This document shows positions 33,735-42,002 of a stretch of 64,000 bases of DNA, piece by piece (within the stretch, counting starts at the first letter, position 1; every line of letters starts with the position of its first letter). The notes below the pieces were generated by a model that worked only from the letters and a program-made list of their open reading frames with translations, did not search any database and had not been told where the DNA came from. Source of the stretch: NCEH01 sp043195095 (GTDB taxonomy: Bacteria; Pseudomonadota; Alphaproteobacteria; Rhizobiales; Xanthobacteraceae); the NCBI RefSeq assembly GCF_043195095.1, contig NZ_JBAFWN010000007.1; one strand, 5' to 3'. The position numbers and the translations under genes are program-made.

Positions 33735-34114
33735 GGGCGGGCGACGCGGCTGAGAAGGGATCCGTCCACCGTTTAAACGCTATGCCCCAGCCTGACCACC
33801 TCTATCGACGCGGGTCGAGGTGGGCGCAACGTGGACCCCTTCTGGGGGCCAGCCATTCCGGCCGGCGGCGTACGGCGCCGGATCGCGCAGGCTGGGACGC
33901 CGCGGGATGATTCCGCCCAAATCGGCAAGGCGAAAAGTATTCCACATCATATTCGACCAAACTAAAGATATTATATAAGCATATATAAATTCTATTCTTC
34001 AAATTTATATCAAAAATAGCCGTTCAAATTACCTTTTCTCTAAGATTGAAAAAGATTGAGACCATGGGTTATGGTCCCACGTCAAGTGGACCCGGGCCTG
34101 GTGGGACGTAAGCG
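33735..34114. promoter_or_regulatory. AT-rich divergent region with inverted repeat before iclR
   Basis: This 380-base region lies between the divergent hydroxy-acid oxidase and iclR genes. From about 33940 to 34060 it is very AT-rich for this genome. GTCCCAC (34074-34080) and GTGGGAC (34101-34107) form a perfect seven-base inverted repeat ending eight bases before the iclR start, with GTCAAGTGGAC inside. It may be a self-regulatory IclR site. No gene is seen. Confidence 0.45.
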
Positions 34115-34867
34115 ATGATTGTAAAGCAGGTTGCCTATGCGCTGCAGATTCTTGAGCTTTTCGCCGAACGCAAGGCCCCTGCCACCCTGTCAGAATTATC
34201 CGACCATTTCGGCTGGCCGCGCTCCAGCACCTTCAACCTGATCGAGACCCTGAGCAAAGCAGGCTTCCTCTACGAATTGCGGCACCGCTCCGGCTATTAT
34301 CCCACCCCGCGCCTGCTCAAGCTGGCTCAGGCCATCGTCACGGACGGGCCGGTCTCGGAAGCGCAGCGCGACCTGGTGGCCCGCCTGGCGGTACTCACGG
34401 GCGAAACCGCGATCCTCGCGGCCCTCTCGGGCACCAGCGCCGTCTTCATCGACGTGGTCGAATCCACAAATCCGATCCGCTATTTCGCCCATGTCGGGCA
34501 GCGCGTCCCACTCTATACCACCGCCTCCGGCCGCGCCCTGCTGTCACTCCTGTCGCGCAAGGAGCGCGGCGCGATCTACGAGAAAACTCAGTTCGAGCGG
34601 TACGCATCCGCCACGCTGATGACCGCCGAAGCCGTGGAAAGGGAAATCCAGGCGTCCGCTGCGCGCGGCTGGTTCCTGAACAACGACGGCTATTCGCCGG
34701 GGCTGCTCGGCGTCGCCATTCCCCTGGACCTGAACGACCGGCAAGTCTGCCTCCTGATCGCTGGCCCCGCGTATCGGCTCGCCGACCGCACCGACGAACT
34801 GGCCAGGGTCATGCGCACCGAGATCGGCGGCTTCCTACGTGAGGAAGCCCCCGAAAAATACGCCTAA
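34115..34867 (+). CDS. IclR family transcriptional regulator
   Basis: This 250-residue regulator has an N-terminal winged helix (about residues 5-65, with LSELSDHFGWPRSSTFNLIETL) and a C-terminal IclR ligand domain with FAHVGQRVPLYTTASGRALL, RGWFLNNDGYSPGLLGVAIP and a final helical segment. IclR proteins usually bind an aromatic or aliphatic acid. It precedes a TRAP transporter and CoA-pathway operon on the same strand and probably controls it. Confidence 0.92.
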   Translation: MIVKQVAYALQILELFAERKAPATLSELSDHFGWPRSSTFNLIETLSKAGFLYELRHRSGYYPTPRLLKLAQAIVTDGPVSEAQRDLVARLAVLTGETAILAALSGTSAVFIDVVESTNPIRYFAHVGQRVPLYTTASGRALLSLLSRKERGAIYEKTQFERYASATLMTAEAVEREIQASAARGWFLNNDGYSPGLLGVAIPLDLNDRQVCLLIAGPAYRLADRTDELARVMRTEIGGFLREEAPEKYA

Positions 34868-34892
34868 TATATTGAAATATCATTGTTGTTTC

Positions 34893-34931
34893 CGCCTCTC
34901 CACCATCCGTGGCGCGGGCGGGCGAGAGGCG
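34893..34931 (+). terminator. Inverted repeat after iclR
   Basis: CGCCTCTC and GAGAGGCG are perfect eight-base arms 23 bases apart, with CCAC/GTGG pairing inside the loop. It lies 26 bases after the iclR stop and before the AT-rich promoter region of the next gene. Confidence 0.35.
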
Positions 34932-34967
34932 TTGTCTCGGCTTTCGTGTTCATGTATGTGTGTGTTA

Positions 34968-34985
34968 TGTCCAATTAGTTGAACA
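34968..34985. promoter_or_regulatory. Candidate operator upstream of the MaoC-TRAP operon
   Basis: TGTCCAA and TTGAACA flank TTAG, an inverted repeat with six of seven positions paired. It lies 24 bases before the MaoC-like gene start and is the natural candidate for the IclR regulator. Confidence 0.35.
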
Positions 34986-35009
34986 ATACATATGGGAGCG
35001 AAGGCGGGT

Positions 35010-35498
35010 ATGGGTGCTTCAGAGCGTGAGCTGCCGTATGTCGGGCTCGGAATTCCCTATGAGGGATGGACCCTAGGACGTCGATTTCGCACGGTTGGAC
35101 GAACCGTGACGGAAGCCGACATCACCAATTTCGTATGCGTGACCGGCATGCTCGAGGTCCTCTTCACCAATGTCGATTATCTCGAGAAGGAATCCCTGAT
35201 CAAAGGCCGCCTCGCGCCCGGCGCGCTGGTCTATGCCTTTGCCGAAGGGCTCCTGATGCAGTCGGTGATGCAGCACACCGGCCTCGCCTTCCTGGGCATG
35301 GAGCTGAAGGTGAACAGCCCGGTCTGTGCGGGCGACACCATCCATGTTGAATGCGAGGTGACGGCAGCCCGCCCCACTTCGAAGCCCGGCCGCGGCATCG
35401 TTACGGCGCTCAATAACGTCGTGAACCAGAGGAACGAAATCGTTCTTGCCTACACGGCCACGCGAATGGTCAAGAGCTTCGAAGAGACCAATCAATAA
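35010..35498 (+). CDS. MaoC-like hotdog-fold protein lacking the usual catalytic Asp/His
   Basis: This 162-residue protein has the MaoC hydratase fold. FRTVGRTVTEADITNFVCVTG marks the start of the hot-dog helix, and LAPGALVYAFAEGLL follows. In ordinary R-hydratases the helix start reads GDxNPxHxD; here it reads GMLEVLFTN, so the catalytic Asp and His are not in place. The start at 35010 is used because GGGAG and AAGG lie just before it; ATG at 34992 has no such site. It leads the TRAP/acyl-CoA operon. It may act on an unusual substrate or bind a ligand only. Confidence 0.8.
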   Translation: MGASERELPYVGLGIPYEGWTLGRRFRTVGRTVTEADITNFVCVTGMLEVLFTNVDYLEKESLIKGRLAPGALVYAFAEGLLMQSVMQHTGLAFLGMELKVNSPVCAGDTIHVECEVTAARPTSKPGRGIVTALNNVVNQRNEIVLAYTATRMVKSFEETNQ

Positions 35499-35532
35499 TC
35501 TTCATTAAATGAAGAATTAAAGGAGGAAATAC

Positions 35533-36531
35533 ATGGATTTTCTACGCAAAATCGGTCTGCCCGCGATTGCGCTCGGTGCGATTATGACGGCGCAGGGCGC
35601 GGTCGCGCAAACCGTCGTGCCGCTCGCCACATGGGGTGGCGCCAACCACATCTGCGTCCGCCAGTTCGTCCCGGCCCTGGAGGAGGCGCTCAAGAAAGCG
35701 CAGCCGAACACGATCACCCTCCAGCACTTCCCCGGCGGCCAGCTCGGCCAGGACAAGGATATGCCGGTCGGCATCCCCACCGGCCAGGTGAAGTTCGCCT
35801 GGATCACGGTGAACGGCTGGTCCGGCACGGTGCCCGATACCAAGGTCATGGACGCGCCGACCGGGCTCACCATGGCCCAGCTCGACACCCTGATTGATCA
35901 GCCGAACGGTTTGATGTCGGCGCTGCAGAAGAAATTCCAGGAAAAAAATTCGGTGCTCCTCGGCCTTGCCGATCTCGGGCCGCCGGCCGTGGTTTCGAAG
36001 GTGCCGCTCAAGGTGCCGTCCGACTTCGCGGGCAAGAAGGTGCGCGTTTTCTCGGAAGGACAGGCGGAAGCGGTGCGCGCCTTCGGCGGATCGCCGGTCA
36101 CGATTCCCTTCGCCGATGTCTATTCGGCGATGCAATACGGCACCGTCGATGCCGCGATCCTGGGCTTCCAGGGCGTGGACAGCCAGCGCATGTACGAGGT
36201 CTCCAAATACGTCCTGGTGCCGGCGTCCTTCCTCGGCACGACCATGATGGGCTGGGCCGCCAACAAGCCCTGGCTGGACAAGCTGCCGCCGGATGATCGC
36301 AAGGCCCTGATCACTGCGGTCGACGAGGCCAGCCATTCCAATCGCAAGGCGATCATCGCGGAGATCGGCGACCTGACGAAATCCTATCGCGACCGCGGCC
36401 TGGAAGTGACCTTCCTGGAGCCTGGGACGCCGGATTTCGCCGCCTGGCAGAAGGCCACCGCGCCGCTGCTGAAGGCGACGGTGGCGAAGCTGAGCCCGGA
36501 TATCGCCAAGCTCGTGCAGCCGAAGGACTGA
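35533..36531 (+). CDS. TRAP transporter substrate-binding protein (DctP family)
   Basis: This 332-residue periplasmic protein has a signal peptide ending at GAVAQT and the DctP pattern: FPGGQLGQDKDMPVGIPTG, GKKVRVFSEGQAEAVRAFG and a region DVYSAMQYGTVDAAILG, with the Arg that binds the substrate carboxylate in RVFSE. AAGGAGG lies eight bases before the ATG. Ligands are organic acids. The two permease genes follow directly (7 and 1 bases). Confidence 0.9.
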   Translation: MDFLRKIGLPAIALGAIMTAQGAVAQTVVPLATWGGANHICVRQFVPALEEALKKAQPNTITLQHFPGGQLGQDKDMPVGIPTGQVKFAWITVNGWSGTVPDTKVMDAPTGLTMAQLDTLIDQPNGLMSALQKKFQEKNSVLLGLADLGPPAVVSKVPLKVPSDFAGKKVRVFSEGQAEAVRAFGGSPVTIPFADVYSAMQYGTVDAAILGFQGVDSQRMYEVSKYVLVPASFLGTTMMGWAANKPWLDKLPPDDRKALITAVDEASHSNRKAIIAEIGDLTKSYRDRGLEVTFLEPGTPDFAAWQKATAPLLKATVAKLSPDIAKLVQPKD

Positions 36532-36538
36532 CCGTCCC

Positions 36539-37084
36539 ATGCCCGAAACCAAACGAACCGCGGCGCCCGGCGCCGTGGGGTGGGCGTTGGATCGCCTGGG
36601 CGACCTCGGCGGGTATCTCTCCACGCTGATCATATGGCTGCTTGCCATCACGGTGACCTATGACGTGGTGCTGCGCACCTTCGGCGTGCCGACGCTCTGG
36701 GCCTCCGAGGTGAGCATCTATCTGATGATCGCCATGGCCTTCGTCGGCATCGGGGCGACCCAGCAGGTGGATGGGCATTTCCGCGTCACTTTCGTGCGGG
36801 ACCTGTGCCCGCCGCCGGTGCGGGCGGGCCTGGACATCTTCGCGCTGCTGGTCTCCCTCGGCTTTGCGCTCGCCTTCACCTGGGGCGCGTGGCAGCTCGT
36901 GTCGTTCTCGTGGATGCTGAACTTCACCACCTCCACCATCCTTCATGTCCCCATGTGGCTTCTCCAGGGGTTGCTGCTGCTCGGGGGCGTCCTTCTGGTC
37001 CTGGCGGTGCTGCGGGATCTGCTGATGGTGTTCACGCTCGGTGCGGCCTTCCGCGACCAGTCCGGCTCGGGCGAGGTGATCTGA
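36539..37084 (+). CDS. TRAP transporter small permease (DctQ family)
   Basis: This 181-residue protein has four membrane helices with the family pattern TYDVVLRTFGVPTLWASEVSIYLMI in pieces and GATQQVDGHFRVTF between helices two and three. It joins the large permease to form a sodium-driven importer. It lies between the binding-protein gene and the large-permease gene. Confidence 0.9.
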   Translation: MPETKRTAAPGAVGWALDRLGDLGGYLSTLIIWLLAITVTYDVVLRTFGVPTLWASEVSIYLMIAMAFVGIGATQQVDGHFRVTFVRDLCPPPVRAGLDIFALLVSLGFALAFTWGAWQLVSFSWMLNFTTSTILHVPMWLLQGLLLLGGVLLVLAVLRDLLMVFTLGAAFRDQSGSGEVI

Positions 37085-37085
37085 C

Positions 37086-38369
37086 ATGGTGATCACGCTT
37101 GCCATCATCGCACTGTTCCTGGTGCTGCTCGCAACCAGCGTGCCCGTGTTCGTGGCCATGGCGGTGAGCGCGCTTGCCGGCAATTACCTGCTGGGCGGCA
37201 GCGACCTGGTCCAGGAAGCGGCGCTCACCGCTTATAACGCGCTCAGCAGCTTCGTGCTGCTTGCGGTGCCGCTCTATATCCTCGCCGGCACGCTGCTCCA
37301 GCAGACGGGTCTTTCCGACCGCCTGTTCGCTTTCGCCGCCTCGCTGGTGTCGGGCATCCGCGGCGGGCTTGGCGTAGCCACGGTCATCGCCTGCGCCATC
37401 TTCGCCGCCATTTCCGGATCGAGCGTCGCGACCGCCGCCACCATCGGCCTCGTGGCCATTCCGGTGCTGACGCGCAACGGCTATCCGCTGGCGCGCGCCG
37501 GCGGCCTGATCGCCGGCGGCGGCACGCTCGGCATCCTCATTCCGCCGTCCATCGCGCTGCTGCTCTATGGCGTGCTCACCGACCAGTCGATCGGCGCGCT
37601 GTTCGTCGCGGGCGTGATCCCGGGTCTCCTGCTCGCCGTCCTGATGGCGATCTATACCATCATCATCAATCCCAAGGATCCCAAGGCGCAGCCGGTCAGC
37701 GCGCGCGAAGTGGTGCGCGCGACGCTGGACGCCGGGCCGATCCTGCTTCTGCCGATCCTGATCTTCGCCGGCATCTATTCGGGCGTCGCCACCGCCACCG
37801 AAGTGGCAGCGCTCGCTGTGGCTTATACGGTGATCGTCGGCCTGCTCACGCGCACGCTGGGATGGAAGCAATTCTACCAGGCGGGCCTCACCGCCACCCA
37901 CGCCTCGGTGATGATTTTCATGCTGGTGGGCTTCGGCGCGCTGATGACCAATTTCTTTACGGTCACGCGCATGCCCCAGGTGCTTACGGAGCTGATCGCC
38001 GGCTCGGGCCTCAGCTTCTTCGGCATCGTCACGGTGATGGTGGTTTTCTACCTGATCCTCGGCATGTTCCTCGAAGCCTTGTCGATGATGCTGATCACCA
38101 TCCCGATCCTGTACCCGGTGGCGCAGGCGGCGGGCATCAATCCGCTCGCCTTCGGCATCTTTGTGGTCCTGGCCATCGAGGTGGCGCAGATCACGCCGCC
38201 GGTCGGCATCAACCTGTTCACGGTCTCGCAGATCGGCAAGATCCCGTTCGAGCAGATGGCGCGCTCGATCATTCCGTATGTCGTCTTGATGATCACGATG
38301 ATGTACCTGGTGGTTTACTGGCAAGATCTTGCGACTTGGCTTCCCCATACGATGGAATACGGAAAATGA
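37086..38369 (+). CDS. TRAP transporter large permease (DctM family)
   Basis: This 427-residue permease has about twelve helices, with IFAAISGSSVATAATIG, LIAGGGTLGILIPPSIALLLYG and EVAQITPPVGINLFTV. These match DctM. It moves an organic acid into the cytoplasm using the sodium gradient. Its stop codon overlaps the start of the acyl-CoA dehydrogenase gene (ATGA), tying uptake to catabolism. Confidence 0.92.
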   Translation: MVITLAIIALFLVLLATSVPVFVAMAVSALAGNYLLGGSDLVQEAALTAYNALSSFVLLAVPLYILAGTLLQQTGLSDRLFAFAASLVSGIRGGLGVATVIACAIFAAISGSSVATAATIGLVAIPVLTRNGYPLARAGGLIAGGGTLGILIPPSIALLLYGVLTDQSIGALFVAGVIPGLLLAVLMAIYTIIINPKDPKAQPVSAREVVRATLDAGPILLLPILIFAGIYSGVATATEVAALAVAYTVIVGLLTRTLGWKQFYQAGLTATHASVMIFMLVGFGALMTNFFTVTRMPQVLTELIAGSGLSFFGIVTVMVVFYLILGMFLEALSMMLITIPILYPVAQAAGINPLAFGIFVVLAIEVAQITPPVGINLFTVSQIGKIPFEQMARSIIPYVVLMITMMYLVVYWQDLATWLPHTMEYGK

Positions 38370-39550
38370 ACCAGGTGCTCCCCGTGGACAGCGGCGCCCT
38401 GTGGCCCGCCTATGTGGATGAAGCCTATGTGCAGGGCCTCCGCTCCTACGTCGCCCGCATGATCCTTCCCGCCGGCGACGCCATCGACCGGGACGATGTC
38501 TACCCGGTCGAGATCATGCGCGATCTCGCCCGCCAGGGGTACAGCACGGTCGTCATGCCGAAGGAGTTCGGCGGACAAGGGCTCACCTATCTCCATGCCG
38601 CCGCCATCTGCGAGGAGGTCGCGGTGGGAAGCGCCGCGGTGGGGGTCTCGCTGATCACCATCTTCCAGGCCCAGACCATGATCCGCCTGTTCGGCGAGGC
38701 CAGCCTGAAGCAGCGCTATCTGCCGGCATTTGCGCAGGGCCTGCTCTCCTCCTATGCCCTAACGGAGGCGAGCCACGGCAGCGATATCCGCAAGCTCGAC
38801 ACCAAAGCGCGTCGCGAGGGCGCCGAATGGGTGATCAAGGGCGAGAAGCACTTCATCACCTCAGGGTCGGCCGCCGAGCTTTTCGTCATACTCGCGGAGA
38901 CCGACAAGGGCGTCTCGGTGTTCGCCGTGCCGCGCGATGCCAAGGGGCTCTCCATCTATGAGGGGAAGAATTCCGCGACGTTCGGGTTGCGCAACGGGCC
39001 GCACATGAATGTCGTGCTCGATGACGTGCGGCTGCCGGCGGACCATCTGATCGGCGAGGAAGGCAAGGGCGTGCGCCAGGCGGCGAGCGTGCTGAACCAT
39101 TCCCGCACGCTCGCCGGCGCCATCAGCCTCGGCATTGCCCGCGCGGCGTTCGAGGGCGCGCTGCAGTTCGCCCGCGACCGCATCGCCTTCGACCAGCGCG
39201 TGCTCGATTTCCAGGGCATCCAATGGTATTTCGCCGATATGCTCACGGAGATCGACGCGGCGCGGCTGCTGATCTACCGCGCCACCGAAGCGCTCGAGAG
39301 CAAGCAGCAGGTTCCGCGCTGGGGCAGCGAAGCCAAGCTGAAGGCCTGCACCGTCGCAACCCAAGTGGCCGCCATGGCGGCGCAGATCTGCGGCGCCTAC
39401 GGCATCATGGAGAATGCCCCCTTCGGCCGCTATCTGCGCGATGCCAAGGCCTATGAGATCGCCGGCGGCTCCAACGAAATCCTGAAGAACACCATCGCCA
39501 AATTCCTGATTCCTGCCTCCGGTGCGGACAGCTTGAAGAAGTCCGCGTGA
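38366..39550 (+). CDS. Acyl-CoA dehydrogenase family flavoprotein, catalytic Glu not at usual places
   Basis: This 394-residue enzyme has the acyl-CoA dehydrogenase pattern: YALTEASHGSD for FAD binding, GEKHFITSGSAA, the VRLPADHLIGEEGKGV loop, and ICGAYGIMENAPFGRYLRDA at the C-terminal domain. The final helix reads AYEIAGGSNEI, as in isovaleryl-CoA or long-chain enzymes, with Gly where medium-chain enzymes have the catalytic Glu. The helix that carries Glu in those other types reads LNHSRTLAG, with Ser there by eye alignment. It may use another residue or catalyse another reaction. It overlaps the TRAP gene and the CoA-ligase gene. Confidence 0.88.
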   Translation: MNQVLPVDSGALWPAYVDEAYVQGLRSYVARMILPAGDAIDRDDVYPVEIMRDLARQGYSTVVMPKEFGGQGLTYLHAAAICEEVAVGSAAVGVSLITIFQAQTMIRLFGEASLKQRYLPAFAQGLLSSYALTEASHGSDIRKLDTKARREGAEWVIKGEKHFITSGSAAELFVILAETDKGVSVFAVPRDAKGLSIYEGKNSATFGLRNGPHMNVVLDDVRLPADHLIGEEGKGVRQAASVLNHSRTLAGAISLGIARAAFEGALQFARDRIAFDQRVLDFQGIQWYFADMLTEIDAARLLIYRATEALESKQQVPRWGSEAKLKACTVATQVAAMAAQICGAYGIMENAPFGRYLRDAKAYEIAGGSNEILKNTIAKFLIPASGADSLKKSA

Positions 39551-41070
39551 TGACCACCCTGACTGACAAGCTGATCCACCAGGCGCAGACGCGCCCCAAC
39601 GCCCCGGCCGTGGTGTCCGACACGGTCTCGTTGACATGGGCGGACCTGTGCGACCTGTCGCTGCGCACATCCTCTTTCCTGCGCGGGCACGGCATCGGGA
39701 AGGGCGACCATGTCGCCCTGCTGTGCGGCAATCGTCCGGCGTTTCTCGTCGCCTGGTTCGCCCTGGCGAACATCGGCGCCGTCACGGTCTCGCTCAACAC
39801 AGGGCTCGTGGGCGAGGGCCTGCGCTATTCGGTGCGCCAGTGCGAGGCCAAGGCGGTGCTGATCGAGCGATCCATCCTCGATGCGAAGCGCGCCGACCTC
39901 GAACCGGCGCTGGAAGGGCGCACCCTGATCGTCTTCGAGGGCGAGGAGGACCTGTTCGCCGCCGCGGGCGCCCATGCGCCCGACGCGCCCTATGACGGGC
40001 TCGGTTCCGATCCCATGAGCATCATCTATACCTCAGGCACCACCGGCCTGCCGAAGGGCGTGCTGAACTGCCACGCGGCGTTCCTCTCCAGCGGCCGGTG
40101 GATGACGCGCTTTCTCGACATCGTCGAGAGCGATCGCATCATGGTGTTCCTGCCGCTGTTTCATACCAATCCGCAGATGTATGCGGTGATGTCGGCGCTG
40201 GAAGTGGGCTGCACGCTCGTCATTCGCCCGAAATTCTCCGTCAGCACTTTCTTCGACGATGCGAGACGCTTCGGCTGCACCATGTTCACCTATGTGGGCA
40301 CGGTGCTGGCGATGATCATGGCGCGGCGCACGGAGCCGGATTTCGATCATCCGCTGACCCGCTGCGTGGGCGGCGGCTGTCCCCAGGAGGTGTGGCGAGC
40401 CGTCGAAGAGCGGTTCGGCATCAAGCCGCACGAACTCTATGGCATGACCGAGGTCGGCGGCTGGGTGACCGGCAACAGCGCCAGCGCCTACCGGTTCGGC
40501 TCGTGCGGCCAAGCGCGCCCGGACGTGGAGGTGGCCGTGGTGGACGCGCAGGACAATCCGCTTCCCGCCGGCACCGCCGGTGAGATCGTGGTGCGGCCGA
40601 AGGCGCCGTTCACCTTGCTCCTCGGCTATTGGGGCAACCCGAAAGCAACGTGGGATGCCTCTCGCAATTTCTGGTTCCACACCGGAGATTCCGGGATGAT
40701 GGACGGGGACGGCTATCTCTATTTTCAGGGCCGTCTGAAGGAGATCATCCGCCGGGGCGGGGAGAATATCTCGCCGTTCGAGATCGAGACCGCCTTGCTG
40801 CACCACGCGCAGATCGAGGATGCGGCGGTGGTGGCGGTGCCGGACCCGATCTTCGGCGAGGAGATCAAGGCGGTGATTGTCGCTCGCCGGCCGTTCGCGG
40901 CGCACGAGGTGCGCGGTTTCCTGAAGGGCCGCGTGGCCGATTTCATGCTGCCGCGCTACGTGCAGTTCGTCGAGGCGATCCCGCGCACGGAGACACAGAA
41001 AATTCAGCGCCGCGCGCTCCAGGAGGATACGCGGGACGTGGTTGACCTGGAGGCGCGCGAACATGCCTGA
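39550..41070 (+). CDS. AMP-forming acyl-CoA ligase
   Basis: This 506-residue enzyme activates a carboxylic acid as its CoA thioester through an acyl adenylate. It shows the P-loop YTSGTTGLPKG, the substrate-site helix around FLPLFHTNPQ, the A5 motif ELYGMTEVGG, A7 FWFHTGDSG, A8 GRLKEIIRRGGENIS, and the A10 lysine Lys484 in PRTETQKIQR. ATG at 39550 overlaps the dehydrogenase stop by one base. The acid is presumably that brought in by the TRAP importer. Confidence 0.92.
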   Translation: MTTLTDKLIHQAQTRPNAPAVVSDTVSLTWADLCDLSLRTSSFLRGHGIGKGDHVALLCGNRPAFLVAWFALANIGAVTVSLNTGLVGEGLRYSVRQCEAKAVLIERSILDAKRADLEPALEGRTLIVFEGEEDLFAAAGAHAPDAPYDGLGSDPMSIIYTSGTTGLPKGVLNCHAAFLSSGRWMTRFLDIVESDRIMVFLPLFHTNPQMYAVMSALEVGCTLVIRPKFSVSTFFDDARRFGCTMFTYVGTVLAMIMARRTEPDFDHPLTRCVGGGCPQEVWRAVEERFGIKPHELYGMTEVGGWVTGNSASAYRFGSCGQARPDVEVAVVDAQDNPLPAGTAGEIVVRPKAPFTLLLGYWGNPKATWDASRNFWFHTGDSGMMDGDGYLYFQGRLKEIIRRGGENISPFEIETALLHHAQIEDAAVVAVPDPIFGEEIKAVIVARRPFAAHEVRGFLKGRVADFMLPRYVQFVEAIPRTETQKIQRRALQEDTRDVVDLEAREHA

Positions 41071-41860
41071 GACCGCCCGAGGCCTGCATTATGTGATCGA
41101 CGACATTCGCCCGCCCTGGGTGCGGGGCGGCATTCCGGTGGTGTTCAACCACGGCATCGGCACGACGCACGACATCTGGGCCGGATGGGTGCCCGCCATC
41201 GCCGCGCGCCGCCCGATGGTCCGCTTCGACATGCGCGGCTTCGGCCGATCCGTCATCCCGCCGGAAGACCATGCCTGGTCGATGGCGGAGCTGATCGAGG
41301 ATTTCTGGGACGTCGCGGGACAGGCGGGCTCGAAGACGGTTCATCTGGTGGGCGAATCCATGGGCGGCACCATCGTTCTGGCCGCCGCGGCCGCACACCC
41401 CGCGCGCGTCGCCTCCGTCACGATTTCCAACGCCTCCTACAAGGGCAAGGGGATCGGCGAGCTTGGCTATTGGCGCGACCAGTTCGCGGCCGGAGGCCCG
41501 GGCGGCTGGAGCGAGCGCATGATGGCGAACCGCTTCCTGCCGGGTGCCGGGGAGCCGGAAGCACTCACCTGGTTCCAGGAGGAGCAGGCGAAGACCCGGG
41601 CCCATGTGGCGCTCGGGCTTGGCGGCGTGCTCGCCGTGTCGGATCTCAGCGAGGCGCTGCGATCGGCGCCGTTCCCCGTCTCGATCGTGCTGCCGGATTC
41701 AAGCCCGTTCGTTCCGGCTTTGCATGGTGCCGAACTACAGCAGATCCTGCCCAACGCGCGGCTGCGGGTGGTCCCGGGTGTGCGCCATGGCCTGCCCTTC
41801 TCCCATGCCGCGGACGAAGCCTCCCGGCTCGCGGACTGGATGGAGCAGGTGGAGCCTTAG
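41063..41860 (+). CDS. Alpha/beta hydrolase, catalytic Ser present
   Basis: This 265-residue protein has the alpha/beta hydrolase fold with oxyanion loop FNHGIGTTHDIW, nucleophile Ser99 in GESMGG, acid-loop region IVLPDSSPF and His in GVRHGLPFS. Ring-opening hydrolases, esterases and enol-lactonases share this pattern (PcaD-like). The ATG at 41063 overlaps the ligase stop. It closes the operon that starts with the MaoC-like gene. Confidence 0.88.
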   Translation: MPETARGLHYVIDDIRPPWVRGGIPVVFNHGIGTTHDIWAGWVPAIAARRPMVRFDMRGFGRSVIPPEDHAWSMAELIEDFWDVAGQAGSKTVHLVGESMGGTIVLAAAAAHPARVASVTISNASYKGKGIGELGYWRDQFAAGGPGGWSERMMANRFLPGAGEPEALTWFQEEQAKTRAHVALGLGGVLAVSDLSEALRSAPFPVSIVLPDSSPFVPALHGAELQQILPNARLRVVPGVRHGLPFSHAADEASRLADWMEQVEP

Positions 41861-41943
41861 CCGAGCCTTCTCGCGGCCGCGCCGGGCATTCGCGGTTCAT
41901 GGAGCCGGGCCATGGCCGCGCGCGGGCAATCAGGGTTGTACTT

Positions 41944-41965
41944 CGGGGCGCGCCGACGCGCCCCG
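41944..41965. terminator. Bidirectional hairpin between convergent hydrolase genes
   Basis: CGGGGCGCG and CGCGCCCCG pair perfectly around CCGA. It lies in the 142-base gap between two genes that read toward each other, so it may stop both. There is no T-run. Confidence 0.5.
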
Positions 41966-42002
41966 GCGAGCCCCGTACCATGAGCCCCCGAAGGGGGCAG
42001 CC

